DNA of 64,000 nucleotides from an uncultured Ruminococcus sp. (GCA_934359255.1 CAKRLG010000002.1:62001-126000), one strand, 5' to 3'. Positions 1 through 8,831 are shown, numbered from the stretch's first letter. Numbers and translations: made by a program. The notes: generated from the letters alone by a model not told the origin.

Positions 1-211
1 CGCATTTTGACAATTAAAAAGAAAGTTGAGAAGAAAAAATAGAATCTGGGGATTTCAGAGGGGGCAAAGTATGTTAAAATAGAACTATTCAGCGGGAAAA
101 TAGGAAGAAATCCGCAGAAAAATGATTAAAACAGGTGTAACTGTATGGTGAGTGGAAAAGAGTGAAGCTATGAAGCAGTTACAAAAAGATAAATTTTCAG
201 GAGGGAGAAAG

Positions 212-850
212 ATGACCAAAAAACAGAGAACCCTGGAGATTATAGAGCGGTTGAAGAAGGAATATCCCGATGCGGCCTGCACCCTGGATTATGACCAGGC
301 ATGGAAACTGCTGGTGAGCGTGCGGCTGGCGGCTCAGTGCACCGATGCCAGAGTCAATGTAGTCGTGGAGGGACTGTTTGAAAAATATCCCAGTGTGGAA
401 GCACTGGCGGCAGCAGATGTGGAAGATATCGAAGCGATTGTCCGTCCCTGCGGACTGGGAAAAAGCAAGGCGCGGGATATCAGTGCCTGTATGAAGATGC
501 TGCAGGATGAATATGACGGGAAAGTACCGGATGATTTCAATGCGCTGTTAAAACTTCCGGGTGTGGGAAGAAAGAGTGCGAACCTCATTATGGGGGATGT
601 TTTTGGAAAACCGGCGATCGTGACCGACACCCACTGCATCCGCCTGACCAACAGGATGGGCCTGGTGGACGGAATCAAGGAACCGAAGAAAGTAGAGATG
701 GAACTGTGGAAGCTGGTTCCACCGGAAGAGGGAAGCGATTTCTGTCACCGGCTGGTGATACATGGAAGAGAGATCTGCACGGCAAGAACCAAACCGTACT
801 GTGACCGCTGTTGCCTGAACGATATCTGCAAAAAGATGGGTGTAGAGTAG
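212..850 (+). CDS. nth: Endonuclease III (DNA glycosylase/AP lyase)
   Basis: Base-excision repair enzyme that removes oxidised pyrimidines and nicks the abasic site. The 212-residue product has the helix-hairpin-helix LPGVGRKSAN (about residues 115-124) with the expected catalytic Lys121, and Asp139 in VTDTH. A C-terminal Cys cluster (C-x7-C-x2-C-x5-C) fits the 4Fe-4S site. The ATG at 212 is preferred to a GTG at 152 because AGGAGGG lies 7 nt before it and the protein then begins at the usual family position. It is followed by a YfcE-type gene in the same direction. The 5' side of the window (1-211) holds no other gene; a weak extended -10-like TGTTAAAAT is visible near 72-80. Confidence 0.95.
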   Translation: MTKKQRTLEIIERLKKEYPDAACTLDYDQAWKLLVSVRLAAQCTDARVNVVVEGLFEKYPSVEALAAADVEDIEAIVRPCGLGKSKARDISACMKMLQDEYDGKVPDDFNALLKLPGVGRKSANLIMGDVFGKPAIVTDTHCIRLTNRMGLVDGIKEPKKVEMELWKLVPPEEGSDFCHRLVIHGREICTARTKPYCDRCCLNDICKKMGVE

Positions 851-929
851 AAAATCGATATGCTTGATAGTATTTGTTAAAGATCAATAAGGAAATTTTC
901 AGTGGTATAGGAGACAGGAGGATGGAAGA

Positions 930-1457
930 ATGAAAATCGGGATCATATCGGACACTCATGGAAAATTACATCCACCGGTTCTGGAGCTGATCGCTTCCTG
1001 CGATGTGGTCCTGCATGCCGGAGATGTGGATAACAGTCAGACACTGGACCAGCTCTGGATGCATCTGAAACCAAATGCCCCTTTCTATCTGGTGCGTGGG
1101 AATAACGACCGGAGGTGGGCGGAACGCATCGCGAAAACACAACGGTTTTGCCAGGCGGGTGTTTCCTTTTTCATGGTGCACGATAGAAAAGATGTTTCCT
1201 GGGATCTGAATGACGTACAGGTAGTTGTCTTCGGTCACAGTCACAAGTTTACCGTGGAAGAAATCGACGGAAGACTATGGCTGAATCCGGGAAGCTGTGG
1301 CAGACCGCGGTTCGGTGCTCCTTTGACGATGGCAGTGCTTACGATAGAAGACGGAGTGGAAAACCAGGAGTGGACGGTGGGAAAAATCACGATTTCCAGC
1401 CGGAATGTGGAAAACAGGAGTATAGTATGGAAAAAAATACAACCAAAACAGAAGTAA
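930..1457 (+). CDS. YfcE/MJ0936-family metallophosphodiesterase
   Basis: Small calcineurin-like phosphoesterase of 175 residues. All family metal-binding motifs are visible in order: ISDTHG near the N-terminus, HAGDVD, RGNND, FGHSHK and NPGS. Relatives hydrolyse phosphodiester bonds with Mn or Ni; the natural substrate is usually unknown. In many Firmicutes it sits near nucleotide or DNA repair genes, as here after nth. The 3' end overlaps the methylase-like gene by about 31 nt, so the two are probably translationally linked. The ribosome binding site is GGAGG near 917. Confidence 0.9.
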   Translation: MKIGIISDTHGKLHPPVLELIASCDVVLHAGDVDNSQTLDQLWMHLKPNAPFYLVRGNNDRRWAERIAKTQRFCQAGVSFFMVHDRKDVSWDLNDVQVVVFGHSHKFTVEEIDGRLWLNPGSCGRPRFGAPLTMAVLTIEDGVENQEWTVGKITISSRNVENRSIVWKKIQPKQK

Positions 1458-2917
1458 GAGAGAAAATACAGGAACTTTTAAAAACGTTAAAGGCAGAGCA
1501 GGAGAAAAAGCCGTTGCGTCTGGTGGAACAGCTGGGGTATCTGATGTATGTCCGCCTGTTTATTGAGTCGCAGAAGAGAACGACTCTGCAGGAGAGTTTT
1601 CCGTTTGCCGGATTTCCGATGGAGTGGACACCGGGGGACGAGGAAGTGGAGGATGGTCAGCGGATCTGGCAGCTACAGTATCAGGTGCAGTACTGTTCTT
1701 CCATGGTGGAGCCGGGGCATTTTATGGAGACCGCGAAGCTGGAGGAGAACGGCCTGTGGATGAGAGAATTATGTAAACTTATTGACTGGACCGTAGATCA
1801 CTGTGACTGGGAAGAAGGGATGCCACATCTGTTTGGAGCGATGCTTGAGGAAACGCTTCGCCAGATGTATGCCTGGGGAACGACCGGATTGTTTCTGATG
1901 CCGGAGAATCTTACGGAAGCACTGATCCGGCTGGCAGATGGCCGTAATATCGAAAAAGTCTGGAATCCGGCAACGAGAACCGGCGGTTTTCTTGCAGCAG
2001 CCCACCGGCAGTACCCGCAGTGGCAGTTATATGGATGCGAGGAAGAGAAAAATCAATGGCAGATTGCCCGGATGCTGCAGTTTTACCATGGTGGCGGCAT
2101 GGAAGGCATCCGCAGGGAAGATCCACTGGAGGCAGACCGCATCGACAAAACCGGGGAGCGCACACCGGAAGGGGAAGTGCCGGTATATGAGGAATACGAT
2201 CTGATCGTGACCAACCCGCCGGTAGGCGAACTTCCCTTAGAAGATCAGGATCGCTACTGGATCAGTACCAGAAAGGCACAGCTGCAGTATATGCAGATGC
2301 TGATGAATCATGTGAAAAAACAGGGTATGGTCATTACGGTGGTCAATGAAGGAACTTTATTTATGTACGATGCGGAGCAGAAAGTGCGCCAGTATCTGTT
2401 AAATGACTATCAGATCCAGGGTGTGATCTCTCTGCCTGCGGGAGCATTTTTACCGTATACGGGAAGTAAGGCTTCGGTTCTGATCTTTACGAGAGAAACA
2501 GAAATCGACAAAGAACAGCCGGTATGGTTCTATGAGATCCAGAACCTTGGGTACAGTCTGGACAGAAAACAGGAGGCGACCGGTGTGGACGATATTCCAT
2601 CGATGCTGGTATCCTGGGAACAGAGAGAAAAACTGGCACAGAAATGGAAAGAGCAGTTAAAAGAAAGTTCCACACAGAACCAGTGGGAGAATCCGGTGCC
2701 GGTACACTGGGAAGAAAAATCCTGCTGGTTTGCAGATCTGGATACAATTGCAAAAAATGACAATAATCTGTCCGCCGGAAGATATAAACCGTGGAAAACT
2801 CAGGAAACGATTGTGACGGAATCCCCGGCACAGCTGCTGAAAAAGCTTGCAGATCTGGAAGCGGATACCATGACAAAAGTGCAGGAACTGATGGAGATGG
2901 CAAGGGACTATGAGTAA
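1427..2917 (+). CDS. Type I-like N6-adenine DNA methylase (M subunit), divergent motifs
   Basis: About 496 residues with the HsdM-type layout: an N-terminal helical region, then a class I SAM-dependent methylase fold. The SAM-binding motif I reads NPATRTGGFL at residues 180-189, where HsdM proteins usually have DPACGTGGFL. Catalytic motif IV is NPPV at 263-266 instead of NPPF/Y. Both changes touch residues normally important for SAM or adenine binding, so activity is uncertain. The ATG at 1427 follows an AGGAG and lies inside the yfcE-like gene; longer in-frame starts upstream would run further into that gene. The downstream S gene overlaps by 8 nt, which marks an M-S pair. No HsdR-like helicase/nuclease is encoded nearby. 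Confidence 0.8.
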   Translation: MEKNTTKTEVREKIQELLKTLKAEQEKKPLRLVEQLGYLMYVRLFIESQKRTTLQESFPFAGFPMEWTPGDEEVEDGQRIWQLQYQVQYCSSMVEPGHFMETAKLEENGLWMRELCKLIDWTVDHCDWEEGMPHLFGAMLEETLRQMYAWGTTGLFLMPENLTEALIRLADGRNIEKVWNPATRTGGFLAAAHRQYPQWQLYGCEEEKNQWQIARMLQFYHGGGMEGIRREDPLEADRIDKTGERTPEGEVPVYEEYDLIVTNPPVGELPLEDQDRYWISTRKAQLQYMQMLMNHVKKQGMVITVVNEGTLFMYDAEQKVRQYLLNDYQIQGVISLPAGAFLPYTGSKASVLIFTRETEIDKEQPVWFYEIQNLGYSLDRKQEATGVDDIPSMLVSWEQREKLAQKWKEQLKESSTQNQWENPVPVHWEEKSCWFADLDTIAKNDNNLSAGRYKPWKTQETIVTESPAQLLKKLADLEADTMTKVQELMEMARDYE

Positions 2918-4754
2918 GAAGAAAAATATGTACAAACTGGAATCTCTCGCCCGGCTGATCTCCGGAAGAACACCGGAGCGGGAGCAGAAGGAATATTATG
3001 CAGAGACCGGAACGCCATGGGTCAAGATTGAGAATCTGGATCAGGGTTATATCCGGGAGACTTCGGAATATCTGTCCGAACAGGGAAAAGAAAAGGTCAA
3101 TCTGGTACCGGAAAACAGTGTGTTATTTTCCATCGTCGGTACAGTCGGAAAAGTGGGAATTGCCGGTCGGGAACTTGCCACGAATCAGCAGATCGTATCC
3201 CTGATCTTTGATGAGACCCGGGTGCTGCCACTGTACGGATATTATGCACTCCGGTATCATGCGGAAGAGATTCGCAAACTGTCGAATCAGACCACGATGG
3301 CACTGATCAGCAGAAAAACCCTGGGACAGTACCGGATCTATGTGCCGGACAGTCTGGAAAAACAGCAGGAGATTGTGGATAACCTGCGTCGTTTTGAAGA
3401 GATCAAGTTGAAAAAGGAAGAGATGCGAAGCCGGATGGAGCAGTATGAACAAGTATTGTTTCAGAGAATCTTCGCCTCGCAGCTGCGATACGGAGAAAAG
3501 GCGAAACTTCGGAACTATCTGAAAGAACCGGTAGGAACCGGTGTACCGAAAAATGAAGAGCCAAACGGAGAATTTCCGTGTGTGCGCCTGGAGGACTTCA
3601 GGAAGACCTATCTGAGCGGACTTCACGCGGGAGAAAAAGCAGAGGAAAATGCAGGTGCGGACTGGGCGATTGAAGAGAAATACCGCGTCTGCCCGGGAGA
3701 TGTCCTTCTTAGAAACGGAAAGTTGATCCTGGTGGATCAGGCAGAAGATCCGCTGTATCTGGATCGCAGCGTACTGCGCATTGTGCCGGATCAGGGACAG
3801 ATCCTGCCGGAGGTCTTATATGCTTATCTGAGCCAGACCTGTATGAGTGAAGTTCTCTACGGAGCCAGAAAAGAGGGCGATAACCGAAAACGTCCGATTC
3901 GTGCCGCCGAGGTGGAAAAGCTGGTTCTGCCGCAGTTGTCCATGAAAAAACAGGAAGATTACAGCAGATGTCTGAAGAAAATCCGTGAGATCGAGAGAAA
4001 TCTGGACCGGGAAATTGCCCTTGCAGAGGCAGCATTTTCCGGTATGGGATGGCTGTTGCTGCGAAGAGAACCTGAGGAAGAGGCAAAGGCAGATGTAATA
4101 AGCATTGAAGATGTGGAATCTGCTTCGGAAGCAGAGACAGAAGAATCCACAGGGAAAGACCGGGAAACCATGGCAAATGCGGAGACTTCGGAAGGTGCAG
4201 CCGGCGAAGAGAATCAGGCAGAAGCCGGGTTGCAGGAAGAAAAGTCGGAAGCGGTTTCTGGAAAAACAGGGAAGGAGATGCAAAGAAGGTCGGTGGATCT
4301 GTCCGAAGAACAGAAGAAGACGGCACATCTGATTCTTGGTGTGCTGTGCTGCTGGGCGCCGAGAGATGAACGAACCGGTGCATACTGTAAGAAACGGCAG
4401 GAGATTTTCCGGATCGCGCAGCCTTATTTTCAGCCGGCAGCGGTTTCTTTTACCGATAAAAAGGGACAGCGTGAATACCTGCTGGAGAAGGATTTTCTGA
4501 CCTATCGAAATGAGGAACTGAGTAAACGATACGATACACCGATTTACCTTTTACAGGAACTTTTACAGGAAAGCGAAAATGATAATCCACAGGATGCTCA
4601 TCTGGCATTCCAGGGAGAAGACGGGATCGCTACGGATGAACTTTGGGATTCGGTACAGATCCGGCAGATGGCAGTGCGTGGCTGGGAGATGCTAATGGAA
4701 TATTCCGGGCTGGGTGCATGCGGATGGCTGGTGCGTGGAGAGAATGGGAAGTAA
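2910..4754 (+). CDS. Type I restriction-like specificity (S) subunit with acidic linker and extra C-terminal domain
   Basis: 614 residues. The first about 380 resemble HsdS: a target recognition domain (YKLESLARLISGRTP, then GTPWVKIENL and VGKVGIAG), a helical spacer rich in Lys and Glu near 150-190, and a second recognition-like half ending in another helical segment. Residues about 387-460 form a strongly acidic, Ala/Glu/Thr-rich linker. The last about 150 residues are a separate domain that I do not recognise (CCWAPRDERTGAYCKKRQEI onward). Standard HsdS is about 400-450 residues, so this is extended. It is read from an ATG overlapping the M-gene stop. A role in sequence recognition for the M partner is inferred. 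Confidence 0.78.
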   Translation: MSKKKNMYKLESLARLISGRTPEREQKEYYAETGTPWVKIENLDQGYIRETSEYLSEQGKEKVNLVPENSVLFSIVGTVGKVGIAGRELATNQQIVSLIFDETRVLPLYGYYALRYHAEEIRKLSNQTTMALISRKTLGQYRIYVPDSLEKQQEIVDNLRRFEEIKLKKEEMRSRMEQYEQVLFQRIFASQLRYGEKAKLRNYLKEPVGTGVPKNEEPNGEFPCVRLEDFRKTYLSGLHAGEKAEENAGADWAIEEKYRVCPGDVLLRNGKLILVDQAEDPLYLDRSVLRIVPDQGQILPEVLYAYLSQTCMSEVLYGARKEGDNRKRPIRAAEVEKLVLPQLSMKKQEDYSRCLKKIREIERNLDREIALAEAAFSGMGWLLLRREPEEEAKADVISIEDVESASEAETEESTGKDRETMANAETSEGAAGEENQAEAGLQEEKSEAVSGKTGKEMQRRSVDLSEEQKKTAHLILGVLCCWAPRDERTGAYCKKRQEIFRIAQPYFQPAAVSFTDKKGQREYLLEKDFLTYRNEELSKRYDTPIYLLQELLQESENDNPQDAHLAFQGEDGIATDELWDSVQIRQMAVRGWEMLMEYSGLGACGWLVRGENGK

Positions 4755-4813
4755 CTATGCAACAGGCAGTCGGAGTACAGGACAGTTGCAACCGAGAAAA
4801 GGAGGCGGAACAT

Positions 4814-5662
4814 ATGAAACCGAAGATCCGCATGGTCGGACTGGATCTGGACGGAACGGTATTTAATAACAATAAAGAGATTACCACGCATACCAGAAGT
4901 GTGCTGGAAGAGGCGATCCATCAGGGATGCATCGTGCTTCCGGCAACCGGAAGACCGGAAATCGGACTTCCGGTTGCATTTTTGGAGATTCCCGGTGTAA
5001 AATATGCGCTGACTTCCAACGGAGCCCGCGTGATCCGTATTCCTTCCGGGGAGACGGTATATGAAGAACTGATTCCCTGGGATGTCACATTGCAGGTGAT
5101 CAAAGTGATGAAACAGTGGGCAGGAGAATCGTGCAACTGGGAAACATATTTTGGCGGAAATATTTATGTAGAGGAAGAAACGTATCATTTTGTGAGACAT
5201 GAAGCGATGAGTCCTGCGATGGAGCACTACATCCGAAGTACCCGGACACGCCGGAAGCATCTGACAGAGAAGATCCGGGAGGAAAAGATCGGGATGGAAA
5301 AGTTGCATCTGATCTTTGCAGATACAAAAGAACGGGACTGCAGAGAAAAGGAATTGCAACAGATGTTTCCGAATCTGAGTATCTGCCATGCGACACCGTT
5401 TAATATTGAAATTATTTCCGGCAGGGCTGGAAAAGGGAACGCGCTGGTGGTACTGGGAAAGCTTCTAGGTATCAAAAGGGAAGAAATCATGGCATGCGGC
5501 GATGCGCCAAATGACTGGAATATGCTCGAGATGGTCGGACTCCCGGTCGTGATGGCGAATGCAGATGAAGAGACGAAGAAAAAGGCAGCGTTTATCACAA
5601 AGTCGAATGAGGAAGACGGCGTTGCTTATGCTGTTGAGCAGTTTGTGTTAAAAAATAGATGA
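4814..5662 (+). CDS. Cof-type HAD-IIB phosphatase
   Basis: 282-residue haloacid dehalogenase hydrolase. Motif I is DLDGTVFNN with the Asp nucleophile and acid/base near residues 11-13. Motif II is the LPATGRP region. Motif IV is GDAPNDWNM near residue 225, in place of the common GDGxND. The size and C2B cap fit Cof/YidA proteins, which dephosphorylate sugar phosphates or flavin and pyridoxal intermediates; the substrate cannot be told from sequence. The ATG at 4814 is chosen for its AGGAGG at 4799-4805. An upstream extension in the same frame overlaps the S gene and looks spurious. Confidence 0.88.
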   Translation: MKPKIRMVGLDLDGTVFNNNKEITTHTRSVLEEAIHQGCIVLPATGRPEIGLPVAFLEIPGVKYALTSNGARVIRIPSGETVYEELIPWDVTLQVIKVMKQWAGESCNWETYFGGNIYVEEETYHFVRHEAMSPAMEHYIRSTRTRRKHLTEKIREEKIGMEKLHLIFADTKERDCREKELQQMFPNLSICHATPFNIEIISGRAGKGNALVVLGKLLGIKREEIMACGDAPNDWNMLEMVGLPVVMANADEETKKKAAFITKSNEEDGVAYAVEQFVLKNR

Positions 5663-5701
5663 CAGATTTGTCTGAATGGCGGAAATGAAAGGAGTTTATG
5701 C

Positions 5702-6589
5702 ATGACTTTGAAACAACAACTTGGAAAGCTGAAATGGAAGAACTTTCTCTTCCTCACGATTGCCGGTATGGTGAATGCCTTCGGAGTCACGATGTTTATA
5801 GCCCCGGTGGAACTGTATGACAGCGGAATCTCCGGAACATCGATCCTGCTGTCGCAGCTGACACCGGAATGGCTGTCACTGTCTCTCTTTTTGCTGGTAC
5901 TGAACATTCCGCTGTTCTTATACGGACTCCGGAAACAGGGTGTGGTATTTACTATCTATGCGATCTACACGGTAGCGGTGTATTCGTTCGGAGCATGGCT
6001 GATCACAGATGTACTGCCGGTGGATGTAAGTATCGTATCGCCCCTTGCTGGATCGGATTTGCTTCTCTGCGCTATTTTTGGCGGGCTGATCTCCGGTATC
6101 GGAAGTGGTATGGCGATTCGGTTTGGAGGGGCGATGGACGGCATCGAAGTTCTCGCCGTCATCTTTGCAAAACGGCTGGGAATCACGGTAGGTACGTTTG
6201 TGATGGCATATAACCTGGTACTGTATATCATCTGTGGATTTGTGATTCACAGCTGGATCCTTCCGCTGTACTCAATCGTAACCTACGGGGCAGCACTGAA
6301 AACAGTGGACTTTATTGTGGAAGGTCTGGATCGCTCCAAAGCCGCTACAATCGTCACGGTGCACCCGGATGAGGTCTGCGCGGCACTCTCCGAAGCCTTT
6401 GAGTGCGGGATGACGATCACCGAGGCGAAGGGATATTATTCGGATTCCCCGAAGACAGTGGTGTATATCGTAGTAAACCGTTTTCAGGTTGGGAAGATGA
6501 AAGAGCTGGTTCATGAAAATGACCGCTCCGCTTATATCTCGATTGCAGAAATTGCGGATGTGTACGGAGCAAATACGGACAAAGCCTGA
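5702..6589 (+). CDS. YitT-family integral membrane protein
   Basis: 295 residues with the YitT architecture: an N-terminal membrane domain (DUF161-like, five or six hydrophobic helices, opening FLFLTIAGMVNAFGVTMFI) and a soluble C-terminal DUF2179-like domain after about residue 205 (AATIVTVHPDEVCAAL). The family is abundant in Firmicutes; a transport role has been suggested but is not established. It has an AAAGGAG ribosome binding site and lies alone between the HAD gene and the PAP2 gene, all co-directional. Confidence 0.88.
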   Translation: MTLKQQLGKLKWKNFLFLTIAGMVNAFGVTMFIAPVELYDSGISGTSILLSQLTPEWLSLSLFLLVLNIPLFLYGLRKQGVVFTIYAIYTVAVYSFGAWLITDVLPVDVSIVSPLAGSDLLLCAIFGGLISGIGSGMAIRFGGAMDGIEVLAVIFAKRLGITVGTFVMAYNLVLYIICGFVIHSWILPLYSIVTYGAALKTVDFIVEGLDRSKAATIVTVHPDEVCAALSEAFECGMTITEAKGYYSDSPKTVVYIVVNRFQVGKMKELVHENDRSAYISIAEIADVYGANTDKA

Positions 6590-6635
6590 AACGACAAAGG
6601 TAATAATATTATTATAAGCAGAAAGTGAAAAAAAT

Positions 6636-7202
6636 ATGGATGGAAACATTCTTTTATGGATACAGGATCACCTCCGCTGGGAGGGGATGAACTGGTTCTG
6701 GAAAGGAATCACATCCCTGGGAAACGGTGGATGGTTCTGGATCGTATTATGTATCCTGATGGTTGTACTTGCCAAAATCCCCGGAGAAAAATATTCAATA
6801 AAAGATGAAAACTGTTCCCGGGCAGTAATCGGAAGAGCCGGATGGTATGGTCTGTTGTCAATGGGAGCCGGTGCACTGATCACCAATGTGTGTCTGAAAA
6901 ATCTGGTAGCACGTACCCGCCCCTATGAAGTGGTAGAAGGACTGGTGCCGCTGATCGGCAAACCGACGGATTATTCATTTCCGTCGGGACATACTTGTGC
7001 ATCCTTTGCCTGTGCGCTGGTGCTGTACCGGATTCTACCGAAAAAATACGGCGTGCCAGCATTGATCCTGGCGGCATTGATTGCATTTTCCCGCCTGTAT
7101 GTGGGTGTGCATTATCCGACCGATGTGCTGGGAGGTCTGTTTGTCGGAATCCTTTCTTCCTGTCTGGTTCTATGGATCGGAAAGAAGAGGATGAAGAAAT
7201 AA
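6636..7202 (+). CDS. PAP2-family membrane phosphatase (undecaprenyl-diphosphatase type)
   Basis: 188-residue membrane protein with the complete PAP2 signature: Lys88-x6-Arg95-Pro96 (KNLVARTRPY), PSGH at 116-119, and SR-x5-H-x3-D at 152-163 (SRLYVGVHYPTD). About five hydrophobic segments are visible. Family members dephosphorylate undecaprenyl pyrophosphate for cell-wall carrier recycling, or phosphatidic acid and related lipids. The BcrC-like role is an inference from size and motif spacing. It starts about 46 nt after the YitT gene. Confidence 0.88.
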   Translation: MDGNILLWIQDHLRWEGMNWFWKGITSLGNGGWFWIVLCILMVVLAKIPGEKYSIKDENCSRAVIGRAGWYGLLSMGAGALITNVCLKNLVARTRPYEVVEGLVPLIGKPTDYSFPSGHTCASFACALVLYRILPKKYGVPALILAALIAFSRLYVGVHYPTDVLGGLFVGILSSCLVLWIGKKRMKK

Positions 7203-7299
7203 GAAAATCTTAAAAGAAACGTAATTGTCTGCCCGTGTGGTGTTCTTTATAATAAGAGAGAAAAGAACGCCATCCGGGCAGAAAGAGGTTTTGAGAGAA

Positions 7300-8325
7300 A
7301 TGGTAAAGAAAATATTTAAGTTATTACTGTATCTGATTGCAGTGGTCGGAGTGCTCATCTGGCTGGATAGTACAGTAGGACTGACGGAAGAAGGGGCATT
7401 GCTTATTTTGGGCATTGCATTATTGGTATATTTTGTGATGAAACTGATCGGCTTTTTAGAAAAGAGACGCAGAATAAGAAAGGAAAGAGCGCGGAAAGCC
7501 AGAAGAAAACGTGACTTACGGGAAGTAAACAATTACAGGGTAAACCAGGAAACATCTGTTGCAGCCACAGCGGCATCACAGGAAAACCACCGGAAACATC
7601 AGAAAGTACATAATCAAAGGGTAAAAATAGTCTGGACCGTCGGTTTGCTGGCGGCATTCTGCATCGTTGTACTGGCAGGGAAAACCTGGATCCGGCAGCA
7701 CGAACAGATTCCGGAGAGCCTTCTTAACATGGAAGAAAAATATCCGGAAGCTACAGATTTTGTAAAAAATTATCCCAAGCGAAAACACTATCAGACGATA
7801 GATATTTCATCCGAAGTGGAAACTGCCAGAGAAAACAGTGTGATACCGTATTTTTTACAGTGGGATGAACGCTGGGGTTATGAAACCTACGGCAGCGATT
7901 TCCTTGCTGTCACCGGCTGCGGTCCAACCTGCCTGTCCATGATCACCTGTGGTCTGACCGGCTCCGAAACATGGAATCCCCTGGCCGTAGCTCAGTTTTC
8001 CGAAAAAGAAGGCTATTACGTTCCGGGTGAAGGAACCTCCTGGTCCCTGATGACCGAAGGTGCCCACAACCTCGGTCTCACTGCCGAAAACATCCCGGTA
8101 ACAGAAGAAAACATCCTTGCCGCCCTGCAGTCCGACACACCCCTGATCTGTTCCATGTATCCGGGTGATTTTACCTACACAGGTCATTTCATCGTTCTGA
8201 CCGGAATCGATGAAAACGGCGCAATTACCGTAAACGACCCCAACAGCCCCGCCAACACCCAAAAACACTGGCCCATGACCGAAATATTACCACAGATACG
8301 TCAAAGCTGGGGATACCGTGCCTGA
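7300..8325 (+). CDS. Membrane-anchored C39-like (papain-fold) peptidase-family protein
   Basis: 341 residues: two N-terminal hydrophobic segments, a very basic stretch (KRRRIRKERARKARRKRD near 64-85), a third membrane segment (VGLLAAFCIVVLAG) and an extracytoplasmic C39_2-type domain. The domain keeps Cys207 in GCGPTC, His296 in TGHF and Asn312 in VNDPN, as expected for the catalytic triad. Relatives are found in Gram-positive surface proteins; the substrate is unknown. The ATG at 7300 follows AGAGG. An upstream TTG at 7225 would add a non-hydrophobic leader and lacks a site. The stop codon lies inside the terminator hairpin. Confidence 0.82.
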   Translation: MVKKIFKLLLYLIAVVGVLIWLDSTVGLTEEGALLILGIALLVYFVMKLIGFLEKRRRIRKERARKARRKRDLREVNNYRVNQETSVAATAASQENHRKHQKVHNQRVKIVWTVGLLAAFCIVVLAGKTWIRQHEQIPESLLNMEEKYPEATDFVKNYPKRKHYQTIDISSEVETARENSVIPYFLQWDERWGYETYGSDFLAVTGCGPTCLSMITCGLTGSETWNPLAVAQFSEKEGYYVPGEGTSWSLMTEGAHNLGLTAENIPVTEENILAALQSDTPLICSMYPGDFTYTGHFIVLTGIDENGAITVNDPNSPANTQKHWPMTEILPQIRQSWGYRA

Positions 8326-8345
8326 ACCTACGGTATCCCTTTTTG
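8310..8345 (+). terminator. Rho-independent terminator of the C39-like gene
   Basis: Ten-base inverted repeat GGGATACCGT/ACGGTATCCC with a 10-nt loop, followed by a T run. The TGA of the preceding gene is inside the loop, so terminator and coding end overlap. Confidence 0.88.
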
Positions 8346-8420
8346 CATATAAATAATGGAAGACATATTATACAGCCTGTTTTAAATGATTTTTGCAACA
8401 TAAGGAAAAAATTTAGCAAC

Positions 8421-8488
8421 TAGTACATCGTTTCGTAAATAACTGTATACTGCGTGAATGATACAGTTATTTTGAAAATGATGTACTA
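8421..8488. repeat. Nested inverted repeat (large hairpin)
   Basis: Two nested pairs of complementary arms: TAGTACATC at 8421-8429 with GATGTACTA at 8480-8488, and inside them AAATAACTGTAT at 8437-8448 with ATACAGTTATTT at 8461-8472. Internal loops of about 7 nt separate the two stems. It lies between the C39 terminator and the first variable-arm element and does not share sequence with the latter. It could be a small palindromic repeat or a hairpin in a read-through transcript. Confidence 0.7.
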
Positions 8489-8510
8489 TAAAAGTAAATA
8501 GCCAATACCA

Positions 8511-8699
8511 GCGAAAGAGGCGGCACCGGTTGGGTGTCTGCAGCACTTTGTGGGCGGTTAGGGGAAGCTTTGAGATCCGGCACCTACGCAGACTTTTCGC
8601 GAGGGTCAGTGACCCTCGTGAATCATAGTCGGAGTTGGTGACTAGCTCAAAGTTCCCCTGCCCACGCTGCAGACACCCAACCGGTGCCGCCTCTTTCGC
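8511..8699 (+). repeat. Variable-arm palindromic element, copy 1
   Basis: Perfectly complementary 34-nt arms (8511-8544 and 8666-8699) enclose a 121-nt core starting ACTTTGTGGGCG and ending CTGCCCAC. The core continues the pairing: GTGGGC/GCCCAC, GGGGAA/TTCCCC, CTTTGAG/CTCAAAG, CACC/GGTG, GACT/AGTC, and a terminal hairpin CGAGGGTCA/TGACCCTCG. The outer flanks are TACCA on the left and GTCCG on the right. The same core occurs at 47026-47145 (minus) and 59024-59144 (plus), but the arms there are different. It lies between the C39 gene and clpB, just upstream of the clpB promoter. No coding capacity is evident. Confidence 0.9.
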
Positions 8700-8744
8700 G
8701 TCCGTCTGGAATAAAAAAAGCGAAAAATAAAAACTTAAAATTTA

Positions 8745-8786
8745 TTAGCACTCCCTCTTGACGAGTGCTAAAACATGTGTTATATT
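8745..8786 (+). promoter_or_regulatory. clpB promoter overlapping a CIRCE operator
   Basis: A perfect CIRCE inverted repeat, TTAGCACTC-N9-GAGTGCTAA, spans 8745-8771; this is the HrcA repressor site. A sigma-A-type promoter overlaps it: TTGACG at 8758-8763 and TATATT at 8781-8786 with a 17-nt spacer. Heat-inducible repression of clpB by HrcA follows from the known role of CIRCE. Confidence 0.95.
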
Positions 8787-8831
8787 GCAACTAGAACAAG
8801 AAAACAATGTGTTCCAAAAGGAGGGGCGCTT

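Noticed and set aside
1277..1426. Longer N-terminus for the methylase-like gene
   Set aside because: The extension overlaps the phosphodiesterase gene by 181 nt and reads as its shadow; the ATG at 1427 has a proper ribosome binding site.
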